From DATJIG01 sp050260515 (GTDB lineage: Bacteria > Pseudomonadota > Alphaproteobacteria > SMXQ01): a stretch of DNA of 53,815 nucleotides. The notes beneath the pieces are model-generated. The model was not told where the DNA came from, ran no database searches, and worked only from the letters and a program-made list of their open reading frames with translations. The stretch is taken from NCBI GenBank assembly GCA_050260515.1, contig JBLNCI010000025.1, positions 1-53,815 of the forward strand. The letters are read 5' to 3'. The position numbers and the translations under genes were made by a program. This document shows, piece by piece, positions 46,515-53,815 of the stretch; the stretch's first letter is position 1, and every line of letters begins with the position of its first letter.

Positions 46515-47936
46515 TCAGCGGAAAGAGGCGATCGGCATCGAGGCCGGGCAGGGCAGCGCCTCGAGCTCGGCGAGGAAGCGCTCCTTCCACGCGTTGATGT
46601 TGTTGATGCGGAGGCATTCCAGCATCGGCGCGTGGCGGGCGCGGCGCTCGTCGAGCGGCATCGTCAGCGCGGCGTGGAGCGTGTCGGCCATCTCATCGAC
46701 GTCGAACGGGTTGACGATCAGCGCCGAGGTCAGCTCCTCGGCGGCGCCCGCGAACCGCGACAGGATGAGGACGCCGGGGTCGTCGGGGTCCTGCGCCGCG
46801 ACGTACTCCTTGGCGACGAGGTTCATCCCGTCGCGAAGCGGCGTCACGAAGCCGATGCGGCCGGCGCGGTAGAAGCCGGCGAGCGTCGCCCGGGCGAAGC
46901 TCTTGTTGAGGTACCGGAACGGCACCCAGTCGAACTCGGCGAACTTGCCGTTGAGGCGTCCGGCGGCGGACTCGAGATCCGAGCGCAGCGTCTGGTACTG
47001 CGCGACCTCGCCGCGCGACACCGGCGCGATCTGCATGAAGGTCACGCGCGAGCGGTGCTCGGGCCAGCGGTCGAGCAGGGCGCAGAACGCCTCGACCTTC
47101 TGTCGCAATCCCTTGGAGTAGTCGAGGCGGTCGACGCCGATCACGAGGTCGCGGCCGGCGAGACTCTTCTTCAGGCGCTCGGCCTCGGGGCCGAACGCAC
47201 CGCGCCGCGCCATGGCGACGAACCCGTCGGTGTCGATGCCGATCGGGAACGCGCCGGCCCGCGACCGACGCCCGAACGACTCGAAGCTGCCGTCGGCCTG
47301 GACGGGACTGCCCGTCTCGTTCGAGAGGTAGGTCGAGAAGGCGCGGAGGTCGTGCTCGGTCTGGAAGCCGATCAGGTCGTACGCGCAGAGGTCGCGCACG
47401 ACGCGGCGGTGGGCGGGCAGCGCGCTGAACACCTCGGCGGGCGGGAAGGGGATGTGAAGGAAGAAGCCGATGCGGTTCTGGACGCCGAGCTGCCGCAGCT
47501 CCGCCGCCATCGTCATGAAGTGGTAGTCGTGCACCCACACCACGTCGTCGGGCTCGAGCAGCGGGACGAGCGCGCGGGCGAACGTCGCGTTGACGCGGAG
47601 GTAGCCCTCGAAGTGCGCCCGGCGGAAGTCGATCAGTCCGAGCCGGTAATGGAACAGCGGCCACAGCGTCGAGTTCGCGTAGCCGAGGTAGTACTGCTCG
47701 TGGTCGGCGGGCGAGAGGTCGATGGTTGCGTAGCTCGCGCGCCCCGAATGGATGATCTCGGGCGACGGCGAGGGGGTATCGACGATGCGGCCGCTCCAGC
47801 CGAACCACAGCCCGCCCTGCTGCTGCAGCGTCTCGCGCAGCGCGACCGCGAGGCCGCCCGCCTGGGTCAGGCGTTCGCGCGGGAGCAGCATTCGGTTCGA
47901 GACGATGACGAGCCGCGCCAACGATGCCTCGCTCAT
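46515..47936 (-). CDS. otsA: Trehalose-6-phosphate synthase
   Basis: The 473-residue GT20 enzyme joins UDP-glucose and glucose 6-phosphate to give trehalose 6-phosphate. It shows the N-terminal loop RLVIVSNRML, GGLAVALRETL, VWVHDYHFMTM, FFLHIPFPPAEVF, VIGVDRLDYSKGL and the donor-site RDGMNLVAKEYVA. The usual phosphatase partner (otsB) is not visible nearby. Trehalose protects against desiccation and osmotic stress. The gene stands alone, flanked by about 130 and 370 non-coding bases. Confidence 0.96.
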   Translation of the reverse strand: MSEASLARLVIVSNRMLLPRERLTQAGGLAVALRETLQQQGGLWFGWSGRIVDTPSPSPEIIHSGRASYATIDLSPADHEQYYLGYANSTLWPLFHYRLGLIDFRRAHFEGYLRVNATFARALVPLLEPDDVVWVHDYHFMTMAAELRQLGVQNRIGFFLHIPFPPAEVFSALPAHRRVVRDLCAYDLIGFQTEHDLRAFSTYLSNETGSPVQADGSFESFGRRSRAGAFPIGIDTDGFVAMARRGAFGPEAERLKKSLAGRDLVIGVDRLDYSKGLRQKVEAFCALLDRWPEHRSRVTFMQIAPVSRGEVAQYQTLRSDLESAAGRLNGKFAEFDWVPFRYLNKSFARATLAGFYRAGRIGFVTPLRDGMNLVAKEYVAAQDPDDPGVLILSRFAGAAEELTSALIVNPFDVDEMADTLHAALTMPLDERRARHAPMLECLRINNINAWKERFLAELEALPCPASMPIASFR

Positions 47937-48305
47937 TTGGACGGCCCGGCGGAGACCGCGTCTGCACTCGACGCAACACCGGAAGCGTGTCGGCGTCAGG
48001 GCCGCCGTTCAGCCGCCGAATCCATTACTGCAACAACGCTCCAGCGAAAAAAACGAGCAATTCCGGTCCGCGTCCGGCGCTCCCGAGGCGCGCGTTGCCA
48101 CAATTTCGCCGTGATAACGAAGCTGAGCCGCGCACCCACGTCAGCCACGGCAAAGTCTCGCTCGCGCGCATTCGCCGCGATCCAGAATCCACACGATCCT
48201 CGCGAGGACAACCCAACGTTTCGCTTGCAATCGGAGGCCGCGTCCGCCGCGGGCCGCGTGCACGCATTGCGCGTACAACGTCCGAGACGCCGCGATGTCG
48301 CGGAA
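47937..48305. other. Intergenic region upstream of otsA
   Basis: No convincing gene, RNA or repeat is seen. The stretch should hold the promoter of otsA (minus strand) and the 3' end of the nucleotidyltransferase transcript, where a small palindrome CCGCGATGTCGCGG lies just outside its stop codon. I looked for an EcfG-type stress promoter and did not find one with proper spacing. Confidence 0.4.
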
Positions 48306-49433
48306 TCAGCTGACCCGGAACAGCCGGTCGACCATCGCGCGTCCGGTCGTCTTGCGGACGAAGGCCCACGCATGGCGCAGCCGCCGGGGGACGAGCGGGT
48401 GGGCGTCGGCGTAGAGCGCCTGCATGCGGTGCCAGGCGAAGGCGGCGCGAAGATTGCCCCACGGCAGCAGCGCGTCGGCGAGCCGCGGCATGTGGAGCTG
48501 GACGAGGCAGCGGCGCACGTGGATGCGCGCGGCGAGCGACGGCGGCGCCGACAGCGGCCACGGCAGATCGAACAGCATCGCCGCGGCGAGCGCGTAGGAC
48601 TGCAGCGCCGTCGTGAGGCGGTACCTGGCAAAGCGGGTTTCGATGACGGCCCAGTCGATCGCTCCGCCGGCCGCCGCGGAGCCGTGGCGACGGGCAAGCA
48701 GCGTGAACTCGTACACCTGCTGGAGTTGCAGCACCGCGCGATAGAAATTGCCGGTGTAGTGGATCTGGGCATGGAGCAGGTTGTGCATGACCTGATCGGT
48801 CGGCGACGGCAGGTGGAACGACACGCCGTCGCGCTCGACGACCGAGGCGTGCTCCCACAGCTCGCGCGCCGGCAGCACGTAGCGGGCGTCGATCAGCTCG
48901 ACGTGGAGATCGACCGCGCCCGGATCCCCGTCGCGGGTGAACTCGCCGTAGGCGTGCAGCACCGGCGTGTATTGGACCTTCGCGGCATAGCCGAGGCCCT
49001 CGAGGGCGCGGACCGCGTCGGCCATGGACTGCGCCGGCACCAGCACGTCGATGTCGCGGAACAGCCGCGCGCTGTGGTCGGGGAAATGATCGCAGAACAG
49101 CGACAGCGCGCCCTTCAGCGGCATCGCCGGGACTCCGGCGTCGCCGAGCGCGCGGAGCAGGTCCAGCGCCTGGGCGCGCAGCGCCGCGTTGCGCTCGCCG
49201 GTGTTGCGGTGGAGGAGCTTCAAATAGTCGCGCACCTCGGTCGGCAGCGCCGCCAGCCGGTGCGACGCCGCGAGCGCCGCGTAAAGCGACGGCGTCAGCA
49301 GGTGCGTGTTGGCGAGCTCGAGCGGCCGCGTCCAGTCGTCGACCGCGCGGCGCCGCAGCGCCGCCTTGAGACCCCCGGCCTTGGGCTGAAGCGCCTCGAC
49401 GATGAGGCGAAGCGACTCCGAGGTCGACGTCAT
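48306..49433 (-). CDS. Nucleotidyltransferase-fold protein of the PqqD/HprK-linked system
   Basis: The 375-residue protein belongs to the nucleotidyltransferase_5 type: an N-terminal helical part, then PAMPLKGALSLF, the acidic active site RLFRDIDVLVP and a DLHVEL strand, with a helical C-terminus. Proteins of this type occur next to PqqD and HprK-related kinases in polysaccharide gene regions. The biochemical role is unproven; it may transfer a nucleotide to a small molecule or protein. Its ATG overlaps the stop of the kinase gene (ATGA), so the two are coupled. Confidence 0.8.
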   Translation of the reverse strand: MTSTSESLRLIVEALQPKAGGLKAALRRRAVDDWTRPLELANTHLLTPSLYAALAASHRLAALPTEVRDYLKLLHRNTGERNAALRAQALDLLRALGDAGVPAMPLKGALSLFCDHFPDHSARLFRDIDVLVPAQSMADAVRALEGLGYAAKVQYTPVLHAYGEFTRDGDPGAVDLHVELIDARYVLPARELWEHASVVERDGVSFHLPSPTDQVMHNLLHAQIHYTGNFYRAVLQLQQVYEFTLLARRHGSAAAGGAIDWAVIETRFARYRLTTALQSYALAAAMLFDLPWPLSAPPSLAARIHVRRCLVQLHMPRLADALLPWGNLRAAFAWHRMQALYADAHPLVPRRLRHAWAFVRKTTGRAMVDRLFRVS

Positions 49434-50668
49434 GCGCAGAGCTCCCCAATCAGGCGTGTTCCGTCGTCGAGCGATCCATAGCGCAGCTCGAAGCAGCCGA
49501 CGGCGCGGATCCATCGCGCGAGATCGTCGACCGTCTCCGGCGTGAGCGGCCCGCCGAGCGGGCAGAACTCCGACAGCAGCCGCTGCAGCGCGTCGGCGCG
49601 CGCGAGCGGCACCAGGCGCGGCTCGACGCCTGCGCGGCGGCGCGGAAACACCACCGCGGCGATCGGATGCCGCGCGCCGCGGGCGAACCGCCGCGACGGC
49701 GAGACGAGATAGCGGACGATCTTGCCGTCGAGGCGGCGATGCACCGGCGCCGTCGCGCAGTCGGGGACGCGGGCGCTGAGCAGCTCCCACGCGCCGTCCT
49801 TGACGCAGATGCCGAACGGCACCGGGCGCGCGGTCAGCGTCTCGCGCGACAGCACCACCGTGTCGTCGCCGAGCGCGAGCAGGCCGTCGGCGGCGAGCGC
49901 CGCGGTCAGGGTGCTCTTGCCGCTGCCGGACACGCCGGCGATGACGACGCAGGGTGCGCCCGGCCGGGGCGCGACGGCGGCGGCATGAATGGCGCCGAAA
50001 TCGCCGCTGCGGTCGAGGGCGAGGGCGACGAGCGCGATCTTCGCGGTCGGCACCAGTTCCTCGCGCGCGACCCAGCGCTCGACGACGCGGCCCTTGTGGC
50101 ACAGGGCGCGGAGGTGGCCCTGCTCGCGCACGTCGACGATGACCGGATCCTCGCCCGCGATCGGGGCGTCGGCGAGGGATTCCAGGAACGGATGGAGCTC
50201 GCGCTCGACCGCCGCCGACGCGAAGCGGAAACGGAAACAACTGTCGAGCAGGCGGTAGGTGCGCGCGGTCTCGACCCGGAACGGACCGACGGCGGGCTCG
50301 GTCCAGCTTTCGACGACGCTGCTCGGTGCCGGCCGGGGTCGCCGCGGCGCGGCGTTCGCCGCGTCCTCGATCAGGTCGAGCGACGTCCACTGCCGCAGCG
50401 CGTCGCGCACGAACGCCTCGGCGTCGGCGGTGGCAAGGCCGAACGCAGCGCCGAGGCGCGCCGCGGCCTCGGTCGCGGGCAGGCCCTCCTCGAAGCAGCA
50501 CCAGATGAACGCCGAGGTGGTGTTGGCGGCGTAGAGATGCTGCGTGTCGGCGTCGAACAGGATCGCGCTGTCCTCGACCGGATGCAGGCTCGCGCCGCGG
50601 CGCAGCCGGATCGCGCGCGCGTCACCCGGCTCGGGCGGTGTCGATGCGATGTGGGTGCGGGTCGCCAT
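49430..50668 (-). CDS. PqqD-like domain fused to an HprK-related P-loop kinase
   Basis: In this 412-residue protein residues 20-105 resemble PqqD (RRGASLHPVEDSAILFDADT ... LYAANTTSAFIW ... FVRDALRQW), a peptide-binding chaperone fold. Residues 130-412 form an HprK-related kinase with H228 before the P-loop GVSGSGKST (245-253) and LGDDTVVL (266-273). HPr kinases phosphorylate Ser of HPr, but no HPr gene is visible. In related systems the PqqD and kinase parts are separate proteins; here they form one chain. The gene lies in the right-hand EPS region. The target is unknown. Confidence 0.82.
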   Translation of the reverse strand: MATRTHIASTPPEPGDARAIRLRRGASLHPVEDSAILFDADTQHLYAANTTSAFIWCCFEEGLPATEAAARLGAAFGLATADAEAFVRDALRQWTSLDLIEDAANAAPRRPRPAPSSVVESWTEPAVGPFRVETARTYRLLDSCFRFRFASAAVERELHPFLESLADAPIAGEDPVIVDVREQGHLRALCHKGRVVERWVAREELVPTAKIALVALALDRSGDFGAIHAAAVAPRPGAPCVVIAGVSGSGKSTLTAALAADGLLALGDDTVVLSRETLTARPVPFGICVKDGAWELLSARVPDCATAPVHRRLDGKIVRYLVSPSRRFARGARHPIAAVVFPRRRAGVEPRLVPLARADALQRLLSEFCPLGGPLTPETVDDLARWIRAVGCFELRYGSLDDGTRLIGELCA

Positions 50669-50730
50669 CGTCCCGGGGCGCCTGAGGCGCCGGCGGCCGG
50701 GCGACGATGCGCCCGACCGCCTTGCGCGGT

Positions 50731-51558
50731 TCAGCCCACCGAGGGCCGCACGGCGAGCGCGCCGTCGGTTCCGTTGGCGAGCAGGTCCGCGTCCTCGGCG
50801 CTGCTGCCTTCGCCCATCCAGCGATAGCCGAAGCCCGAGTAGGTGGCGATGCGATCGAACGCGGTGTCGACCTCGCCGAACTTGCGGCGGATGCGCTTGA
50901 TGAACGTGCGCACGTTGGAGCGGTAGCCGTTCTCGCCGTCGCCGGCGAGGAAGCCCGGACCGCGGACGATGTCGTAGATCTCGCGGTGCGGGATGTCGCG
51001 ATCGACCTGCGACGCGAGGTGGTGGACGATCTTGAACTCCGCGAGCGTCAGGTTGACGCGCTTGCCCTTCCACATCGCGCGATTCGAGTGGAGGTGCAGC
51101 TCGAGATCGCCGCACTGCACGACCGCCTGCTGGTTCGAGCGCAGCGGGCGCGGCGCCGACTGGCCCTTGCGGCCGTTGAGCACCGTCGAGATCCGGCTGA
51201 GCAGGATCGCGAAGCTGCGGGTCTTGTCGATGAAGTCGACCGCGCCGTTCATCAGCGCAGCTTCCTCGTAGACCTGGTCGCTGAGCGAGGTCACGAAGAT
51301 GATCGGGATGTCGATGTTCTCCTCGCGGAGCTTGCGGAACAGCTCGATGCCCGACAGCGAAGGCATCTTCCAGTCGAGCAGCGCGAGCTCGGCCTGGCCG
51401 CCGTCCTTGAGGTACTGCAGCGCGGCCACGCCGCAGTCGAAATCCTGCACGGCGTAGCCGGCGTCCTGAAGGTTCTTTGTCACCGTCTCCCGGAAAAGCT
51501 GGTCGTCCTCCACGAAGAGGATTCGGGTGTTGTTCGCGCTTTGAGCGGTGGCATCCAT
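50731..51558 (-). CDS. Response regulator with winged-helix DNA-binding domain
   Basis: The 275-residue protein has a receiver domain (acidic pair in VEDDQ, phospho-acceptor D62 in LLDWKMP, Lys in FIDKTRSF) and a C-terminal OmpR-type winged helix (LTLAEFKIVHHLASQ, then YRSNVRTFIKRIRRKFGEVD and GFGYRW). The layout is like ChvI-type regulators known to control exopolysaccharide genes in alphaproteobacteria. No kinase gene is adjacent. The ATG at 51558 follows AGGAGAT. It precedes the PqqD-HprK gene on the same strand with a 62-base gap. Confidence 0.91.
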   Translation of the reverse strand: MDATAQSANNTRILFVEDDQLFRETVTKNLQDAGYAVQDFDCGVAALQYLKDGGQAELALLDWKMPSLSGIELFRKLREENIDIPIIFVTSLSDQVYEEAALMNGAVDFIDKTRSFAILLSRISTVLNGRKGQSAPRPLRSNQQAVVQCGDLELHLHSNRAMWKGKRVNLTLAEFKIVHHLASQVDRDIPHREIYDIVRGPGFLAGDGENGYRSNVRTFIKRIRRKFGEVDTAFDRIATYSGFGYRWMGEGSSAEDADLLANGTDGALAVRPSVG

Positions 51559-51784
51559 TTTTATCTCCTGTGCGATCCGCGGCCGAGGTCGCGGCGAACT
51601 TCGGTTCTTCGATATGCCTTCTGCACCGGTCCGCACCCCGGACCGACGCACATTTGCCCTCCGTCCGACCGACGCGACGCGAGCCCCCGCGCGACCGTTA
51701 GAGACTGCTGAAAATGGATCACAACGCTGTGACCCAGCGGAGGTATATTTGTGTGCTTGGCCTCCACAGATTTGTCACAGCCGA

Positions 51785-51793
51785 TGTGGATAA
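51785..51793 (-). promoter_or_regulatory. Perfect DnaA-box sequence in an intergenic region
   Basis: TTATCCACA occurs on the minus strand between the response regulator and methyltransferase genes. A TCACA-N4-TGTGA palindrome lies nearby (51718-51731). A single box does not make an origin and may be chance. Confidence 0.3.
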
Positions 51794-51848
51794 GTGGACA
51801 GCCTCGGCCGGACGTACGAAGTGTGGTGGCGGGTCCGCGAATCGCGCG

Positions 51849-52448
51849 CTATCCGTTGCGCCCGATGACGGTGCTGCCCTTGCCGGGAATAGCGGCAAAG
51901 TCGCGCTCGCGGCCGAGAAATCGAGAGACGGCAGCGCTGCACAGGCTCGGTTCATTGCGGTCGTCGAGGACGATCGCGCCCCCGGGCACGACCCTCCAGC
52001 CGAGCGCGTCGAGACAGCGCGCGCCCCAGGGCCACTCGCAGTTGATGTGAAGCAGCGCGATCCGGCGTCCGGACTCGAGCTGCGGCGCGTCGTCGCCGTG
52101 GGTGTGGCGGAGCGCCACCCGCGCGCCGTCGAGGTCGATGCCGAACGAGCGCAGCGTCGCGGTGACCGTGTCGAGCGGCGGATCCCGGAACGAGTCGTAT
52201 CCGACGAAGCGCCGCTCGGGCACGCACAGCGACGCGAGCAGCGCAGCCGACCCTCCGGCGCCGACGCCGCACTCGACGACGTCGCCGGCGACTCCCTTGC
52301 GATCGATCATACGAAACGTCTGTTCCAGGTTGAGCAGCTTCTGCGGCGTGAGGGTGGTCAGGTGCTGCCGCGAGACGTCGCGCGCGAGCGTCGACAGCGA
52401 CAGTGACAGTGCGCGATCGCGCGAGCGGTGAAACAGCGATCGGATCAT
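51849..52448 (-). CDS. TylF-like SAM-dependent methyltransferase, short form
   Basis: The 199-residue protein has the macrocin O-methyltransferase (TylF) pattern: LEQTFRMIDRKGVAGDVVECGVGAG for cofactor binding, then VGYDSFRDPP and a late GGAIVLDD strand. The family's metal-site stretch, usually HIDxDxY, reads HINCEWP here, so the first Asp is Asn and the second acidic residue has shifted to Glu. Activity or metal use may differ. TylF enzymes methylate sugar hydroxyls, consistent with the EPS setting. It is about 50 residues shorter than typical members. Confidence 0.75.
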   Translation of the reverse strand: MIRSLFHRSRDRALSLSLSTLARDVSRQHLTTLTPQKLLNLEQTFRMIDRKGVAGDVVECGVGAGGSAALLASLCVPERRFVGYDSFRDPPLDTVTATLRSFGIDLDGARVALRHTHGDDAPQLESGRRIALLHINCEWPWGARCLDALGWRVVPGGAIVLDDRNEPSLCSAAVSRFLGRERDFAAIPGKGSTVIGRNG

Positions 52449-53084
52449 CTTCCGTGCATGACCGGAATGGACTCGCGACGCGTCGTCGACGTGCGCGGTG
52501 CCTCGTTCGCATCATGAAGGAGGCCGCGAAGCGTTCGGTGTGTCAGCTTCTGTGACAAGTCTGCCAGATTTATGTTTCCCGCGATTTTCGGGCCTTTCCG
52601 CTAGCGTAGCCGTGCATTGGATCGCGACTCGATGTCGTCGAATCGCCGCGCAGCGAGCGCGCGGAGTCCTCGTCGGTCGGAGAGCGACAAACGAATTGAA
52701 CGCTATCGGCGCGACCGCGCGCGGACCCACCGTCCGGACGAACCGATGGATGCGATAACCGGAGTGAGCGCCATTTTCAGTCGGCATACTGATCGCTCGA
52801 ATTCGCATGCGCGCCGCGACCGCGGGACCCATCGGCACCGCGCACGCCGCTGGCGCGGGCGGACGTTCTTCCCGGTCATCGACGGTCATCTCCCGATCGA
52901 CGTCTTCGGCATCGGCCGTCTCGCCGAGGCTCTGCGGCACGGCGCGCTGCGCGAGGCCGCGGATGCGCTCATGCGCATGATCGACGGCGAAACCGAGTCC
53001 AACCAACGGCGACAGGAAACGACGGGCTTTGTCGCCGGTGGTCCACGCAAAACCGATTTCCCGACGTTGAGGAGGACTTTACAA
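52449..53084. other. Long leader region upstream of the Wza-like gene
   Basis: This 636-base gap lies between two divergent genes. An open frame on the plus strand runs through much of it into the export gene, but its composition is Arg-rich and unlike real proteins, so I regard it as non-coding. An AT-rich patch at 52545-52590 may hold a promoter, which would leave an untranslated leader of nearly 500 bases. No known riboswitch is recognisable. Confidence 0.45.
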
Positions 53085-53660
53085 ATGCACACGACAACCA
53101 TGAATCGAATCGCTCGGGTCGCGTCGGCGCTGTCGCTGGCGCTGCTGTTCGTGCTGGCCGGTTGCGCCCAGCAGAAGAATCTGCCGCCGCTCGAGGCCGC
53201 GGCGGATCCTGCCGAGTACCGCCTCGGCGCCGGCGACCGCATCGCCGTCACCGTCTTCGGCGAGGACATGATCACCGGCGAATACGACGTCGATAACAAC
53301 GGTGCGGTCAACCTGCCGCTGGTCGGCGCGGTCGACGCCAAGAGCAAGACTCCGCGGCAGTTCGAGCGCGATCTCCGCGGCGCCCTGATCAAGGGCGGCA
53401 TCGTCAACAACGCCCAGGTCTCGGTGAACGTCACCAAGTACCGGCCGTTCTTCGTCTTGGGCGAGGTGCAGAAGCCGGGCGCCTATCCGTACTACGCCGG
53501 CGCCACGGTGCTGAACGCGGTGGCGATGGCCGGCGGCTACACCTACCGCGCCGCGACCAACTCCATCACCGTGACCCGCAACGACAACGAGCGGTCGGCC
53601 AAGGAGCAGTCGCTGCTGCAGCCCGGCGACATCGTCACCGTCCCGCTGCGGTGGTTCTGA
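53085..53660 (+). CDS. Wza-type polysaccharide export lipoprotein
   Basis: The 191-residue protein has a lipoprotein signal with lipobox LAGC (C27). A Poly_export domain (43-120: YRLGAGDRIAVTVFGEDMITG ... NLPLVGAV) and one SLBB domain (125-185: FFVLGEVQKPGAYPYYAG ... TVLNAVAMAGGYTYRA) follow. It would form or line the outer membrane channel for capsule or exopolysaccharide. It is the short single-SLBB form and lacks the C-terminal helix of E. coli Wza. The ATG at 53085 follows GGAGGA. It probably begins an EPS operon extending past the window. Confidence 0.93.
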   Translation: MHTTTMNRIARVASALSLALLFVLAGCAQQKNLPPLEAAADPAEYRLGAGDRIAVTVFGEDMITGEYDVDNNGAVNLPLVGAVDAKSKTPRQFERDLRGALIKGGIVNNAQVSVNVTKYRPFFVLGEVQKPGAYPYYAGATVLNAVAMAGGYTYRAATNSITVTRNDNERSAKEQSLLQPGDIVTVPLRWF

Positions 53661-53699
53661 TCGCATCCACCGTCCCACGCCACGTTTCGCCGTAGGGCC

Positions 53700-53815
53700 A
53701 TGACCACAGAGCTCGCACACCCCGCCGCACCACGCCTCGTCGCGCGGCGCTCCGGGGGCGCCATGCGCCCCCGGAGCCGCCGGGCGGTCGCCCCCCCCGG
53801 AGTCCCCGCGCGCTG
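53700..53815 (+). CDS. Possible start of the next gene in the EPS cluster (truncated)
   Basis: A frame opens at the ATG at 53700 and stays open to the window edge, encoding 38 residues rich in Ala, Arg and Pro. A weak ribosome binding site (GTAGGG) precedes it, and it follows the export gene by 39 bases. There is too little sequence to assign a family. Confidence 0.35.
   Translation, partial: MTTELAHPAAPRLVARRSGGAMRPRSRRAVAPPGVPAR
53750..53776. repeat. Very stable GC hairpin near the window end
   Basis: Perfect 12-base arms (CTCCGGGGGCGC and its complement) surround a 3-base loop. No T-tract follows. Such structures can block sequencing, which may be why the sequence stops shortly after. 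Confidence 0.7.

Noticed and set aside
47937..48305. EcfG-type general stress promoter (GGAAC-N16/17-CGTT) before otsA
   Set aside because: The closest match, GGAAT with CGTT, has a 21-base spacer and a mismatch in the -35 box.
46455..49481. A 1008-codon plus-strand open frame across otsA and the nucleotidyltransferase gene
   Set aside because: It runs antisense through otsA and the nucleotidyltransferase gene and shows low-complexity composition with no recognisable domain.
52512..53006. A 164-codon minus-strand frame in the leader before the export gene
   Set aside because: It has no ribosome binding site, no domain pattern and an Arg/Pro/Ala-rich composition typical of chance frames in GC-rich DNA.

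Overview
The window is GC-rich bacterial chromosome from an alphaproteobacterium, probably of the Rhodospirillales/Hyphomicrobiales type. That placement is an inference from gene content: a psd-pssA pair, a eukaryote-like NADP isocitrate dehydrogenase, FixL/FixJ-like and NtrC-type regulators, RTX-type secreted enzymes and several tripartite tricarboxylate transporter (TTT) genes. Both ends cut through genes, and no rRNA, tRNA, CRISPR array, prophage or insertion sequence is visible.

Left part (1-5.5 kb): a truncated secreted GH16 glycanase with RTX repeats, a class I methyltransferase, a glycosyltransferase and an RTX-tailed M10 metalloprotease. This looks like the edge of an exopolysaccharide (EPS) or surface region. 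From 5.7 to 12.1 kb come housekeeping genes: icd, a LOG-family enzyme, two periplasmic cytochromes c, a LysM protein and a psd-pssA phosphatidylethanolamine operon. From 12.1 to 20.2 kb lies an aromatic/organic acid segment: a 4,5-dihydroxyphthalate decarboxylase-like protein, a cold-shock protein, a gentisate dioxygenase-like bicupin, an ABC-F ATPase, a TctC-type binding protein, a LigB-type extradiol dioxygenase and a secreted alpha/beta hydrolase. A chemoreceptor with a small membrane partner follows (20.3-22.1 kb).

The most interesting region is 22.2-31.2 kb: nine tightly packed minus-strand genes. In transcription order they are a HAD phosphatase, class III aminotransferase, arginase-fold protein, SMR-type membrane protein, alpha/beta hydrolase, GNAT/FemAB-like acyltransferase, second SMR-type protein, sensor kinase and NtrC-type activator. 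A near-perfect sigma-54 promoter (GG-N10-GC, 11 of 12 consensus positions) lies about 80-100 bases before the first gene. I read this as a self-contained, signal-responsive pathway that makes, modifies and exports or flips an amino compound; I do not recognise it as a described system.

From 31.4 to 42.1 kb there is a MASE1 sensor kinase/FixJ-like regulator pair, two tandem homologous TctA-TctB fusion transporters, an old-yellow-enzyme reductase and two divergent TctC binding proteins. After a palindrome-rich intergenic patch come a RidA-like protein, a small secreted protein, a YedZ/MsrQ-like haem membrane protein that overlaps an MHYT sensor kinase tail to tail, and otsA (42.4-47.9 kb). The right end (48.3-53.8 kb) is the start of a second EPS region: a nucleotidyltransferase, a PqqD-HprK fusion kinase, a winged-helix response regulator, a short TylF-like methyltransferase, a Wza-type export lipoprotein after a long leader, and a truncated reading frame at the window edge.
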